Source: JAWKVD01 sp041398225
Lineage (GTDB): Bacteria > Pseudomonadota > Alphaproteobacteria > Caulobacterales > Hyphomonadaceae
Direction of reading: 5' to 3'
DNA: 61,289 nucleotides
Assembly: GCA_041398225.1 (NCBI GenBank)
Contig: JAWKVD010000021.1
Span: forward strand, 1 to 61,289
Shown here: positions 51,538 to 60,147 of the stretch, in pieces
How positions within the stretch are numbered: position 1 is the stretch's first letter
Layout: every line of letters begins with the position of its first letter
Program-made: the position numbers and the translations under genes
Notes under the pieces: model-generated
Databases searched by the model: none
What the model saw: the letters and a program-made list of their open reading frames with translations, nothing else
Told to the model about the DNA's origin: nothing

Positions 51538-52203
51538 CTATGCGCCGGTAGGGCCGCGTTCGGTCAGCCCGCTTTGCTTCATCCGCCAGAGTAGCGCGTC
51601 GATCCGGTCCTGACCGAAAAAGGGCTCTCCGTTGAACACGAACAGCGGCACGCCCCAATGGCCGGCGTCGGTCTGAGCCTGCTCGTTCGCCGCCAGGTGC
51701 GCGTCGAATGGGTCGGGGTTCGCGCCGATGTCCGCCTCGACCGTCTCGGGGTTCAGTCCGACCTCGCGCAGACAGTTGGCGAGGTGATCGCCCTGGTGCC
51801 AATTGTCGGTCTCGCCCGACCACATCATGGGGACGCCCGGCGCACGAATTCGAGGCCCCTTGCCTGCGCGGCTAGCTGCGACGCCCATCCGGCTGACGCG
51901 ATAGATATAGGGCTGGTCGGCCGCGACCTCGCGCGTCTCGCGGTCCTGCACAATCGGGTCCGGGCGAGGCCATCGATAGGGAACGCCGTTCATCTCGGCG
52001 ACGCGCTTGCAGTCTCGCGCGAGATAGGGCGGCCAGAGCGGATTCACCTTCTGGAAGAAGCCGGGGATGCGCACAGCGATCGGACGCACGACCTTCATCT
52101 CGGCGTGCAGGTCGTACTTATCCAGAAGCGCTGCGATTTGCGGCGTCGCCAGATAGGAATAAGGGCTTCGAAAGGAGAAATAGAAATCGAACGCGAGCGT
52201 CAT
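51538..52203 (-). CDS. 2-hydroxychromene-2-carboxylate isomerase family protein
   Basis: A 221-residue thioredoxin-fold (DsbA-like) protein beginning FDFYFSFRSPYSYLATP, with Ser13 at the catalytic position of the HCCA isomerase/kappa-GST family, and ending with the conserved WGVPLFVFNGEPFFGQDR. These enzymes use glutathione and are linked to aromatic ring degradation. It is convergent with the methyltransferase gene (3 bp gap) on the opposite strand. Confidence 0.88.
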   Translation of the reverse strand: MTLAFDFYFSFRSPYSYLATPQIAALLDKYDLHAEMKVVRPIAVRIPGFFQKVNPLWPPYLARDCKRVAEMNGVPYRWPRPDPIVQDRETREVAADQPYIYRVSRMGVAASRAGKGPRIRAPGVPMMWSGETDNWHQGDHLANCLREVGLNPETVEADIGANPDPFDAHLAANEQAQTDAGHWGVPLFVFNGEPFFGQDRIDALLWRMKQSGLTERGPTGA

Positions 52204-52298
52204 CTTGCTGAAACCGTCATTCGTGCCTGCGGTTGCCTGCCGCGAGCCAAGCTGGAAAGGTGGCGTCAGGCAAGCAATTGTTACGGTACGAGGACTCC

Positions 52299-52670
52299 AT
52301 GACCATTCCCCGCGTCGTCATCGTGGCCTACCGGCCCAAGCCCGGAAAGCAAGACATGCTTCTGGCCCTGATCCGCGATCATCACCCCTACCTCTACTCG
52401 GAAGGGCTCGCGACGGAGATGGAGCCCGTCATCATGCGTTCGGCCGACGGCGCATGATCGAAGTGTTCGAATGGGCCTCCAGCGCCGCCATCGAGCAGGC
52501 GTCACACGCATGAAGGCGTTCAGAAGATGTGGGCGCGCTTCGCCGAGTGCTGCGATTATGTGCCGATCGGCCAGTTGGCCGAGGCCGGGAAAATCTTCTC
52601 CGAGTTCGAGCCTGTGGAGATCCGCTTCCAGCCATCGCCGCAGGGGTCGCCAGACGAACGCGAGGAGTAG
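52299..52670 (+). pseudogene. Small ABM-like gene with two compensating frameshifts
   Basis: The reading starts MTIPRVVIVAYRPKPGKQDM and runs to RSADG near 52450. It continues in another frame as MIEVFEWASSAAIEQA (52454-52503), then returns to the first frame as HEGVQKMWARFAECCDYVP and FSEFEPVEIRF, ending at a TAG at 52668-52670. The shape resembles a dimeric alpha-beta barrel (ferredoxin-like) protein of about 123 residues. Two one-base indels about 55 bases apart would explain it, whether real decay or sequencing errors. Confidence 0.65.
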
Positions 52671-52673
52671 GCG

Positions 52674-53144
52674 TCAGCCTCCGCGCGCCATGGCCAGCGC
52701 GTTGCGCAGGGCGGGCATGAGGTCGGCGGCGGAGCGGGCTCCGTCCATCCTCGCGCCTGCGCAGGCCACGGCGTTCAGAACCGCGTCCGGCCCGCTTTGC
52801 GGCGTCGCTGTCCAATCCTCCGCATAGCCATTGCCGTTGGGCTCCAGCGTATCCGAGTAGAAAACGCTGTCCCGGATCTTCATCAGGTGGTCCGCGCACC
52901 GGAAATCCACCGTCTCGACGACGACCGAGTACGAGACGTCGCCCGTGGCCTGGCGGCTAGGATAGGCGATGAAGCGCTCTATGGAGACGGCGCCGCCGTC
53001 AGGCGCCCGCGTCAGCGTGGACGGCGCCCATCCCGCGACCGCCTCGCCGGAGCGCACAAATAGCCATTCGCCGGCCTCCTGCGCGAATGCGCCCGGCGCA
53101 GCCAGCGAAAAGAGGGAGAAGGCGAGGGCGGCGCAATTGCGCAT
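52674..53144 (-). CDS. Secreted hypothetical protein
   Basis: A 156-residue protein with a clear signal peptide (MRNCAALAFSLFSLAAPGAFA, cleavage after AFA at 21). The mature part is beta-rich, with VVVETVDFRCADHL and CAGARMD cysteines that could pair. The open frame extends upstream across the start of glyS on the opposite strand, but only the portion from 53144 carries a signal. No family or function is recognised. It is convergent with the frameshifted gene and divergent from glyS. Confidence 0.7.
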   Translation of the reverse strand: MRNCAALAFSLFSLAAPGAFAQEAGEWLFVRSGEAVAGWAPSTLTRAPDGGAVSIERFIAYPSRQATGDVSYSVVVETVDFRCADHLMKIRDSVFYSDTLEPNGNGYAEDWTATPQSGPDAVLNAVACAGARMDGARSAADLMPALRNALAMARGG

Positions 53145-53330
53145 GGCGCGCTCCGAGCGGCTCAAATGGCGATCGATCCAGTATCCGGGCGCGGCCGCCC
53201 CCTGAAAAGCCCGCAATACAGCCCCGCGAGCCGGATTGCGCCGCGATCCGGCGCGGCGGGTTGAGCGGGGGACCTTGAAATCCCCTCCGTTCCCATGCAC
53301 TGCCTCTCGCAACCAGATCGAAGGCCGACC

Positions 53331-55676
53331 ATGCCCCAACTGCTGCTTGAAATCTTTTCGGAAGAGATCCCGGCCCGCATGCAGGCGAAGGCCCAGGCGG
53401 ATCTTGAGCGCGCTCTGATGGACCGCCTGACCGCGGCCGGTCTTGTGCCCGAGGGCGTCAAGGGATTCTCCGGCCCGCGCCGTCTGGTCGCCGTGGTCGA
53501 GGGCCTGCCCGTCAAGTCGAAGGACGTGGTGGAGGACATCAAGGGCCCGAAGGTCGGCGCGCCGGAGAAGGCCGTCGAGGGCTTCATGAAGAAAGCCGGT
53601 CTGGCCCGGATCGAGGACGCGCATGTCCACGAAGACAAGAAGGGCCAGTTCTACGTCGCCCATGTCCGCAAGCCGGGACAGGAGACGGCGGCGCTGGTGG
53701 CTGAAATGGTTCCGGCCATCATTCGCGAGTTCCACTGGCCGAAGTCGATGCGCTGGGGGAATGGGGACCTCAGATGGGTGCGGCCGATCCAGCGCATCCT
53801 GTGCACATTCGACGGTGAAGTCGTGCCGTTCGATGTCGACGGCATCCAGAGCGGCAATGTCACCGAAGGTCACCGGGTGATGGGGCGCGGCCCCTTCACC
53901 GTGCGCCGCTGGGACGATTATTCCGACACCCTCAAGAACAAGGGCCGCGTCGTCCTTGATCGCGAAGAGCGCAAGGAGACCATCCTCCAGGATGCGCGCA
54001 CGCTGTGTCAGGCGCAGGGGCTCGAACTGGTCGAGGATCAGGGGTTGCTGGAGGAAGTCGCGGGGCTCGCCGAGTGGCCTGTCGTGCTGATCGGCGATAT
54101 GGACCCGGCCTTTCTCGATCTGCCGCCGGAGGTGATCCGCCTCTCCATGCGCACGCACCAGAAATATTTCGCGGTGCGCGATCCGGCGAAGCATGACGGC
54201 GGTCTCGCTCCGAAATTCATTGTGGTCGCCAACCTTGAAGCCAGCGACGGCGGCGAGAAGATCGCTCAGGGCAATTCGCGCGTGCTGTCGGCGCGGCTCA
54301 ACGATGCGCGCTTCTTCTGGGACAAGGACCGCGCGACGAAGCTGGAGGACAGCTTCGAGAAGCTCGGCAGCATCGTGTTCCACGAAAAGCTGGGTTCGGT
54401 GAAAGATAAGGCCGAGCGGGTGATGGCGCTGGCGCGCGAGCTGGCGCCGACTGTCGGGGCCGATCCTGATCTCGCTGAGCGCGCGGCGAAACTGGCGAAG
54501 TGCGATCTCGTCTCCGAGATGGTGGGTGAGCTCCCGGAACTCGAAGGCGTGATGGGCCGCTATGCGACGCTTCAGGGCGAACCGCAGGCCGTCGCCGACG
54601 CCATCCGCGACCACTACAAGCCGAAAGGCCCGAGCGATGAGGTCCCCTCAGACCCGGTAAGCGTCGCCGTGGCGCTGGCCGACAAGCTCGACACGCTCGT
54701 GGGCTTCTGGGCGATCGACGAAAAGCCGACCGGCTCGAAAGATCCGTTTGCGCTGAGGCGTGCAGCGTTGGGCGTGATTAGGATTGTGTTGGATACCGGC
54801 TCGCGCCAGTCGTTGAAGGAGAACTTTGAGTCTTGGTTCGCGCGCGAGCTGGCTGGTGATCGTGGAGGCTTAGATTTTCGCGAGACGGTTCGTTATCTAG
54901 TTGGCGAACTGGATGACGAAAAACGTTGGGGAACAGAAGTCCTAAAGTTCATTGTCGGGGGGACGCATGTAGTGGTCTTCAACGATGGGCTGCTGAAAAA
55001 ATACGAAGCTGCGGTCAGCGCTCAGCCGAAAAATCCTGACAGTCTATCTGGTGAATTGGACGAACTTACGGATTTGGTCGCAAAACGCGGCCGCGAGCTC
55101 GAGGTGTACGGGGCCGATGATCAATGGCGTGCGCAGTATGTTGCGCCGGTAAAGGAAGACCTTCTCGCCTTCTTCGCGGATCGCCTGAAGGTCCACCTGC
55201 GCGAGCAGGGCGTGCGGCACGATCTGATCGACGCGGTGTTCGCGCTCGGTGAGGACGATCTGGTTCTCATCGTGAAGCGCGTCGAGGCGCTGGGCGCGTT
55301 TCTCGATACCGAAGACGGCAAGAACCTGCTGGCCGGCTACAAGCGCGCGGCCAACATTCTCAAGGCCGAGGAGAAGAAGGACGGCACGACCTATACGGGC
55401 GACGTCGATCCGAAGTTGCTGACCCAGGCCGAAGAGAAGGCGCTTCATGCCGCTCTTGAAAAGACGGCCCCCGCCGCGGCCGCCGCAGTGAAGACCGAGG
55501 ACTTCGAGGCCGCCATGCGCGCGCTCGCCGGTCTGCGCGGTCCAGTGGACGCTTTCTTCGATAAGGTGACGGTCAATGCGGACGAGCCGGAGGTTCGCGA
55601 GAACCGTCTGAAACTGCTTGCCCGCATGCGCGACGCCCTGCATGGCGTAGCCGATTTCTCGAAAATCGAGGGCTGA
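53331..55676 (+). CDS. glyS: Glycyl-tRNA synthetase, beta subunit, with an unusual internal insert
   Basis: A 781-residue subunit, about 90 longer than typical. The N-terminal part has MPQLLLEIFSEEIPARM, FSGPRRLVAVVEGLP and HRVMGRGPFTVRRWDDY, and MRTHQKYFAVRDP in the body. The HD-like core (DLVSEMVGELPELEGVMG, DHYKPKGPSDEVP, SKDPFALRRAALG) and the C-terminal FFADRLKVHLREQGVRHDLIDAVF are intact. Between residues about 490 and 605 lies a segment of atypical base composition with no recognised homology (hand count 51% G+C over 54841-55080, versus 67% in two flanking rows). The ATG at 53331 was preferred to 53295, as it begins the conserved domain. Confidence 0.93.
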   Translation: MPQLLLEIFSEEIPARMQAKAQADLERALMDRLTAAGLVPEGVKGFSGPRRLVAVVEGLPVKSKDVVEDIKGPKVGAPEKAVEGFMKKAGLARIEDAHVHEDKKGQFYVAHVRKPGQETAALVAEMVPAIIREFHWPKSMRWGNGDLRWVRPIQRILCTFDGEVVPFDVDGIQSGNVTEGHRVMGRGPFTVRRWDDYSDTLKNKGRVVLDREERKETILQDARTLCQAQGLELVEDQGLLEEVAGLAEWPVVLIGDMDPAFLDLPPEVIRLSMRTHQKYFAVRDPAKHDGGLAPKFIVVANLEASDGGEKIAQGNSRVLSARLNDARFFWDKDRATKLEDSFEKLGSIVFHEKLGSVKDKAERVMALARELAPTVGADPDLAERAAKLAKCDLVSEMVGELPELEGVMGRYATLQGEPQAVADAIRDHYKPKGPSDEVPSDPVSVAVALADKLDTLVGFWAIDEKPTGSKDPFALRRAALGVIRIVLDTGSRQSLKENFESWFARELAGDRGGLDFRETVRYLVGELDDEKRWGTEVLKFIVGGTHVVVFNDGLLKKYEAAVSAQPKNPDSLSGELDELTDLVAKRGRELEVYGADDQWRAQYVAPVKEDLLAFFADRLKVHLREQGVRHDLIDAVFALGEDDLVLIVKRVEALGAFLDTEDGKNLLAGYKRAANILKAEEKKDGTTYTGDVDPKLLTQAEEKALHAALEKTAPAAAAAVKTEDFEAAMRALAGLRGPVDAFFDKVTVNADEPEVRENRLKLLARMRDALHGVADFSKIEG

Positions 55677-55954
55677 GCCGGCCTGTCCCGTTTGGGGCCA
55701 AAGTGTCGCGGTCCGAGACGATCTGAAACGGGTCCGATCTCGCCCGGAACCGCTTGAAACGCGCAAGATGCGTCTGGTTCTGACCGCCCATCGGGAACGC
55801 TCGTTTCGTAGATGCGCGCCGGAAGTGGCAGTACGGGAACGAATGCTGCCCTGGGCGCCGCATGGGCAATTGTTTTTCGTCTCCGGGGCGCGTAAGCGCC
55901 AATGCGGGCCTTGAACCTGCATGATGGAATCATTCGAAATTCCGGGACGTCTAG

Positions 55955-58633
55955 ATGACCAAGAACGCTTCGAAATGGGTCTATGACTTTGGTGGCGGAG
56001 CCTCCGACGGCGACGCCAGCATGAAGAACCTTCTGGGCGGCAAGGGCGCGAACCTTGCCGAAATGGCGAAGCTGGGTCTGCCCGTGCCGCCGGGGTTCAC
56101 CATCACCACCGAGGTTTGCACGCTCTACTATGAGCTGACGCGGCAATATCCCCCGGGCCTGGTCGAGCAGGTCGAAGCGTCCCTGAAGATGCTGGAAGAG
56201 AAGACCGGCAAGGTCTTCGGCGACACCCGCAACCCGCTGCTGGTCTCTGTGCGCTCTGGCTCCCGCGCCTCAATGCCCGGCATGATGGACACGGTTCTGA
56301 ACCTTGGTCTCAACGAGGAGACCACCGAAGGCCTCGCCGTGCTCTCGGGCGATCGCCGGTTCGCCTATGACAGCTATCGCCGATTCATTCAGATGTTCTC
56401 CAACGTCGTTCTGGGGCTGAAGCACGACGAGTTCGAGCATATCCTCGACGACTACAAGGAAAGCCGCGACCTGATCCTCGACACCGAGCTTGGCGCCGAG
56501 AACTGGATCGAGGTGATCGCGCTCTACAAGAAGGCCGTTCAGAAACTGCGCGGCGCGCCGTTCCCCGAAAGCCCGAAAGATCAGCTATGGGGCGCCATCG
56601 GGGCCGTATTCGGAAGCTGGATGAACGATCGCGCGATCGCCTACCGCCGTATGCACGACATTCCGGAAACCTGGGGCACGGCGGTCAACGTGCAGTCCAT
56701 GGTGTTCGGCAATATGGGCGAGACCTCCGCCACGGGCGTGGTGTTCACCCGCGACCCGTCGACCGGCGAAAAGCGCTTCTATGGCGAATACCTCGCGAAC
56801 GCCCAGGGCGAGGATGTCGTGGCCGGCATCCGCACGCCGGCGCCGATCTCCAGGGAACGTCGGATCGAACTGAAGTCTGAAGACGCATCGCTCGAAGAAG
56901 CCATGCCGGAAGTCTTCAAGCAGCTTTCGGATGTGGCCGCACAACTCGAGAGCCACTACCGCGACATGCAGGACATTGAGTTCACGGTCGAGCAGGGCAC
57001 CCTGTTCATGCTGCAGACCCGCAATGGCAAGCGTACGGCGCCGGCGGCGCTGAAGCTCGCGGTCGAGATGCAGCAGGAAGGCCTGATCTCGGAAGACGAG
57101 GCGATTCTGCGCCTTGAGCCGAGTCAGCTCGATCAGCTTCTGCACCCGACCATCGCGCCCGACGCCGTGCGCGATCTCTTCGTTTCGGGACTGCCCGCCA
57201 GCCCTGGCGCGGCGGTTGGACAAATCGTGTTCGATCCGGCCGAGGCCGTGGCGCTCTCGCAGGCGGGCAAGCCGGTAATCCTCGTTCGCATCGAGACGAG
57301 CCCGGAAGACATTCAGGGGATGCATGCGGCCAAGGCCATCGTGACGGCGCGGGGCGGCATGACTTCGCACGCTGCGGTCGTGGCGCGCGGCATGGGTCGT
57401 CCGTGTGTCTGCGGCGCGGGCGCCCTGCAGCTCGACGTGGCGAAAGGCGTTGTCCGTGCGGGCGGTCGCGAACTCAAGAAAGGCGACACCATCACCGTCG
57501 ACGGCGCCCAGGGGCAGGTTCTGGTCGGTTCCGTGAAGATGGTCGAACCGAATCTCTCAGGCGATTTCGGCAAGCTGATGGAATGGGCCGACCGCGCGCG
57601 CCGCATGAAGGTGCGCGCCAATGCGGAAACGCCGCTGGACGCCGAGACCGCGCGCAAGTTTGGCGCTGAGGGCGTCGGGCTCTGCCGTACGGAGCACATG
57701 TTCTTCGACGCCGAGCGCATTCCGGTCGTGCGCGAAATGATCCTCGCGGACAGCGAGAAGGAGCGCCGCAACGCGCTCGACAAACTGCTGCCGATGCAGC
57801 GCGGAGACTTCGCGGATCTCTTCCGCATCATGGCCGGGCTTCCGGTGACGATCCGCCTGCTTGATCCGCCGCTGCATGAATTCCTTCCGCACGATCCCAA
57901 GGACATCGAGGAAGTCGCGAAAAGGTCCGGTCTGCCGATCGCCAAGCTGGCCGAGCGGGCGCAGGAGCTTCACGAAAGCAATCCGATGCTCGGTCACCGG
58001 GGCTGCCGGCTCGGCGTGACCTATCCCGAGATCTACGAGATGCAGGCGCGCGCCATCTTCGAGGCGGCGCTTGATGTTGCGAAGGAGACCGGCAAGGCGC
58101 CGACGCCGGAGGTGATGATTCCGCTGGTGGCCACGCGCCGCGAGCTGCAGCTCATGCGCGACCGCGTCGTCGAGACCGCCGAGCGCGTCTTCCGGGAACG
58201 CAAGGCGCAGGTCGACTACATGGTCGGCACCATGATCGAACTTCCGCGGGCCGCGTTGCGAGCCGCCGAGATCGCCGAGGAGGCGGATTTCTTCTCGTTC
58301 GGCACCAACGATCTCACACAGACCACGCTGGGCATAAGCCGCGACGACGCCGCGCGCTTCCTGCGCGTCTATGAAGAGAAGGGGATCTACGAAAAGGATC
58401 CCTTCGTCTCCATCGACCAGGAAGGCGTGGGGGAACTGGTCCGCATGGGTTGCGAACGTGGCCGCAAGACCCGCCCGTCCCTGAAGCTGGGCGTCTGCGG
58501 CGAACATGGCGGGGATCCGGCCTCGATCACCTTCTTCGAGGCGACCGGCCTGGACTATGTCTCCTGTTCTCCGTTCCGCGTTCCGGTGGCCCGGCTGGCG
58601 GCGGCGCATGCCGCACTGCGGCGCGCCGGGTAG
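55955..58633 (+). CDS. ppdK: Pyruvate, phosphate dikinase
   Basis: An 892-residue enzyme of the standard length. The N-terminal ATP-binding domain opens GGKGANLAEMAKLGLPVPPG (residues 29-48). The central phospho-histidine is His472 in GGMTSHAAVVARGMGRPC. The C-terminal PEP/pyruvate barrel has NPMLGHRGCRLGVTYPEIY, FFSFGTNDLTQTTLGISRDD and the catalytic Cys871 in DYVSCSPFRVP. It interconverts pyruvate, ATP and Pi with PEP, AMP and PPi. The 278 bp upstream spacer after glyS shows no other feature. A strong terminator follows. Confidence 0.97.
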   Translation: MTKNASKWVYDFGGGASDGDASMKNLLGGKGANLAEMAKLGLPVPPGFTITTEVCTLYYELTRQYPPGLVEQVEASLKMLEEKTGKVFGDTRNPLLVSVRSGSRASMPGMMDTVLNLGLNEETTEGLAVLSGDRRFAYDSYRRFIQMFSNVVLGLKHDEFEHILDDYKESRDLILDTELGAENWIEVIALYKKAVQKLRGAPFPESPKDQLWGAIGAVFGSWMNDRAIAYRRMHDIPETWGTAVNVQSMVFGNMGETSATGVVFTRDPSTGEKRFYGEYLANAQGEDVVAGIRTPAPISRERRIELKSEDASLEEAMPEVFKQLSDVAAQLESHYRDMQDIEFTVEQGTLFMLQTRNGKRTAPAALKLAVEMQQEGLISEDEAILRLEPSQLDQLLHPTIAPDAVRDLFVSGLPASPGAAVGQIVFDPAEAVALSQAGKPVILVRIETSPEDIQGMHAAKAIVTARGGMTSHAAVVARGMGRPCVCGAGALQLDVAKGVVRAGGRELKKGDTITVDGAQGQVLVGSVKMVEPNLSGDFGKLMEWADRARRMKVRANAETPLDAETARKFGAEGVGLCRTEHMFFDAERIPVVREMILADSEKERRNALDKLLPMQRGDFADLFRIMAGLPVTIRLLDPPLHEFLPHDPKDIEEVAKRSGLPIAKLAERAQELHESNPMLGHRGCRLGVTYPEIYEMQARAIFEAALDVAKETGKAPTPEVMIPLVATRRELQLMRDRVVETAERVFRERKAQVDYMVGTMIELPRAALRAAEIAEEADFFSFGTNDLTQTTLGISRDDAARFLRVYEEKGIYEKDPFVSIDQEGVGELVRMGCERGRKTRPSLKLGVCGEHGGDPASITFFEATGLDYVSCSPFRVPVARLAAAHAALRRAG

Positions 58634-58640
58634 ACGTATC

Positions 58641-58669
58641 TGGCGGGGTCTCTGATTCCGCCAGTTTTT
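58641..58669 (+). terminator. Rho-independent terminator of ppdK
   Basis: TGGCGG and CCGCCA form a 6 bp stem around an 11-base loop, followed by GTTTTT. It starts 7 bp after the ppdK stop codon. Confidence 0.85.
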
Positions 58670-59052
58670 ACTCACAGATAACTCCCGGTATCGTCCCAGA
58701 TTGGATCAGGGACGAAACTGTGAACATTAAATTGTTCAATGCTCAAAACTGTGACCCGCTTGCATCAAACAGTTTTAGCGTTCCCGAGCGAGCAATTAGC
58801 GCTCTGAATCGTCACAGTAATTTACCTGTACGATTTGCAACCTTTCCCCAACGGGATGTCGTTGGCGCCAGTTTGCCCCCCTTTTTGAGCGATTTGGGCC
58901 GGGTTCTTGCCTGAGGAGGGGTGCTTGCCTAGCTCCATCCGGACCGTTACGGCGGCGACATGAGGTTCGCGCTGCACCCCCCGGAACGAGGGCGGGCGCG
59001 CGGTTGATGGTTTTCAAAAGGGTGTCTTGGGACGCGCGCGGGCGTCCAGACC
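58670..59052. other. Intergenic region with ACTGTGA repeats
   Basis: About 0.38 kb without a convincing gene; its first 150 bp is more A/T-rich than the surroundings. ACTGTGA occurs at 58717-58723 and 58748-58754, and its reverse complement TCACAGT at 58812-58818. TGAACA-TTAAAT-TGTTCA is a perfect small dyad near 58721-58738. A 64-codon GTG-initiated frame covers 58721-58914, but its codon use is unlike that of the neighbours. Confidence 0.5.
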
Positions 59053-59067
59053 TTAACGAGGTCCTAA
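59053..59067 (+). promoter_or_regulatory. CtrA-like box upstream of the SleB-type hydrolase gene
   Basis: TTAA-CGAGGTC-CTAA has the CtrA spacing of 7 bp and one mismatch. It lies only 12 bp before the annotated GTG. If it is a promoter element, the real translation start may be further downstream (for example ATG 59164). Confidence 0.45.
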
Positions 59068-59079
59068 GGGGAAGGCTGG

Positions 59080-60126
59080 GTGTTAGCTCTGCAGAAATAC
59101 TTGCAGCTTACCTTGAGCCATGTCTGGGCGGCGATGACAGCCGTCGCGGGATGGTGGTTCAGCATGTCCGACGTCGAAAAGCGTCAGGCTCAGCAGCGCG
59201 CGCTCGGCGCCGCAGCATGTGCAGCCGTGTTCGCCGTCGGCGGCCCTCTGGTCGCCTACCGCGCCGAGCTTCGCAACGCCGACGAAGCCTACAAGTCCGA
59301 CGCCTTCATTCTGGCGAAGTCGCTCAACGGGCAGTCGCACTCGGCGAGGCTCGCCAAGGCCGAAGCCGCTCCGGTTGGCGCGTCTGGTCTTCGTCAGCGC
59401 CAGTCCTTCATCCAGTCCGTCTCGCACGACACGCGGCCGGGCGCGACATACATGTTCGACCTGACGCCGACGAACGCGCTTTATCAGCCGGCCCGCTTCC
59501 AGCCTGAGAAGTTCAAGCTCGACGTGAAGCTGACGTCCTTCACCGACAAGCTTCTGGATCGCGCGGTCGACGAGAAGTCCGAGTTCCAGTGTCTGGCCGA
59601 AGCTGTCTACTACGAGGCGCGCTCCGAGAGCACGCGCGGACAGATGGCCGTCGCCGAAGTGGTGATGAACCGCGTCGGCGATCCCAACTTCCCCGACTCG
59701 ATCTGCAAGGTGGTTTATCAGGGGCACTACCGCGTAACCGGTTGCCAGTTCACCTTCACCTGCGACGGTTCGCTTCGTTTCAAGCCTCGCGGTCTCGCCT
59801 GGGACCGGGCGCGCGCCGTCGCGCTGCATGTTCGCTTGGGCTTCGCCAAACCGGTGACGAACCACGCCACGCACTATCACACCGATTATGTCGATCCGTA
59901 CTGGGCGCCGGGCCTCGTCGAGACCAAGCGTATCGGCACGCACATCTTCTACCGCTTCCCGCAATCCAAGCGTGAATGGACGAATGCGCGCCTCGCGCTT
60001 GCCGCTTACGAGCAGCATCGCGAAGCCGAACGCGCGCTGGCCGCGCAAACGTCCGAACCCACGCTCATCGATGTGGCGACGGCGCCGACGATCGGCATTC
60101 CGACGGACGAATCGATCGCTCTCTAG
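59080..60126 (+). CDS. SleB-family cell-wall hydrolase
   Basis: A 348-residue protein with one N-terminal hydrophobic stretch (about 41-60), a linker of about 100 residues, and the SleB/CwlJ hydrolase domain from about 168: QCLAEAVYYEARSESTRGQ (catalytic Glu174, conserved Glu179), AVAEVVMNRVGDPNFPDSIC, and THYHTDYVDPYWAP with FYRFPQ. These enzymes act as lytic transglycosylases or muramidases on peptidoglycan. The GTG at 59080 follows AAGGGGAAGG; ATG 59164 is an alternative start that retains the membrane helix. A CtrA-like box just upstream suggests cell-cycle control. Confidence 0.88.
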   Translation: MLALQKYLQLTLSHVWAAMTAVAGWWFSMSDVEKRQAQQRALGAAACAAVFAVGGPLVAYRAELRNADEAYKSDAFILAKSLNGQSHSARLAKAEAAPVGASGLRQRQSFIQSVSHDTRPGATYMFDLTPTNALYQPARFQPEKFKLDVKLTSFTDKLLDRAVDEKSEFQCLAEAVYYEARSESTRGQMAVAEVVMNRVGDPNFPDSICKVVYQGHYRVTGCQFTFTCDGSLRFKPRGLAWDRARAVALHVRLGFAKPVTNHATHYHTDYVDPYWAPGLVETKRIGTHIFYRFPQSKREWTNARLALAAYEQHREAERALAAQTSEPTLIDVATAPTIGIPTDESIAL

Positions 60127-60147
60127 CGTCGTCCTTCGGCGTTCCGG

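Noticed and set aside
52674..54614. A 646-codon open frame on the minus strand
   Set aside because: Only the last 156 codons carry a signal peptide and plausible protein; the rest is antisense to glyS.
58721..58914. A 64-codon GTG-initiated ORF after ppdK
   Set aside because: Codon use (TTA, GTA, CGA, many A/T third positions) differs from neighbours and no motif is visible; it is more likely chance in an A/T-rich spacer.
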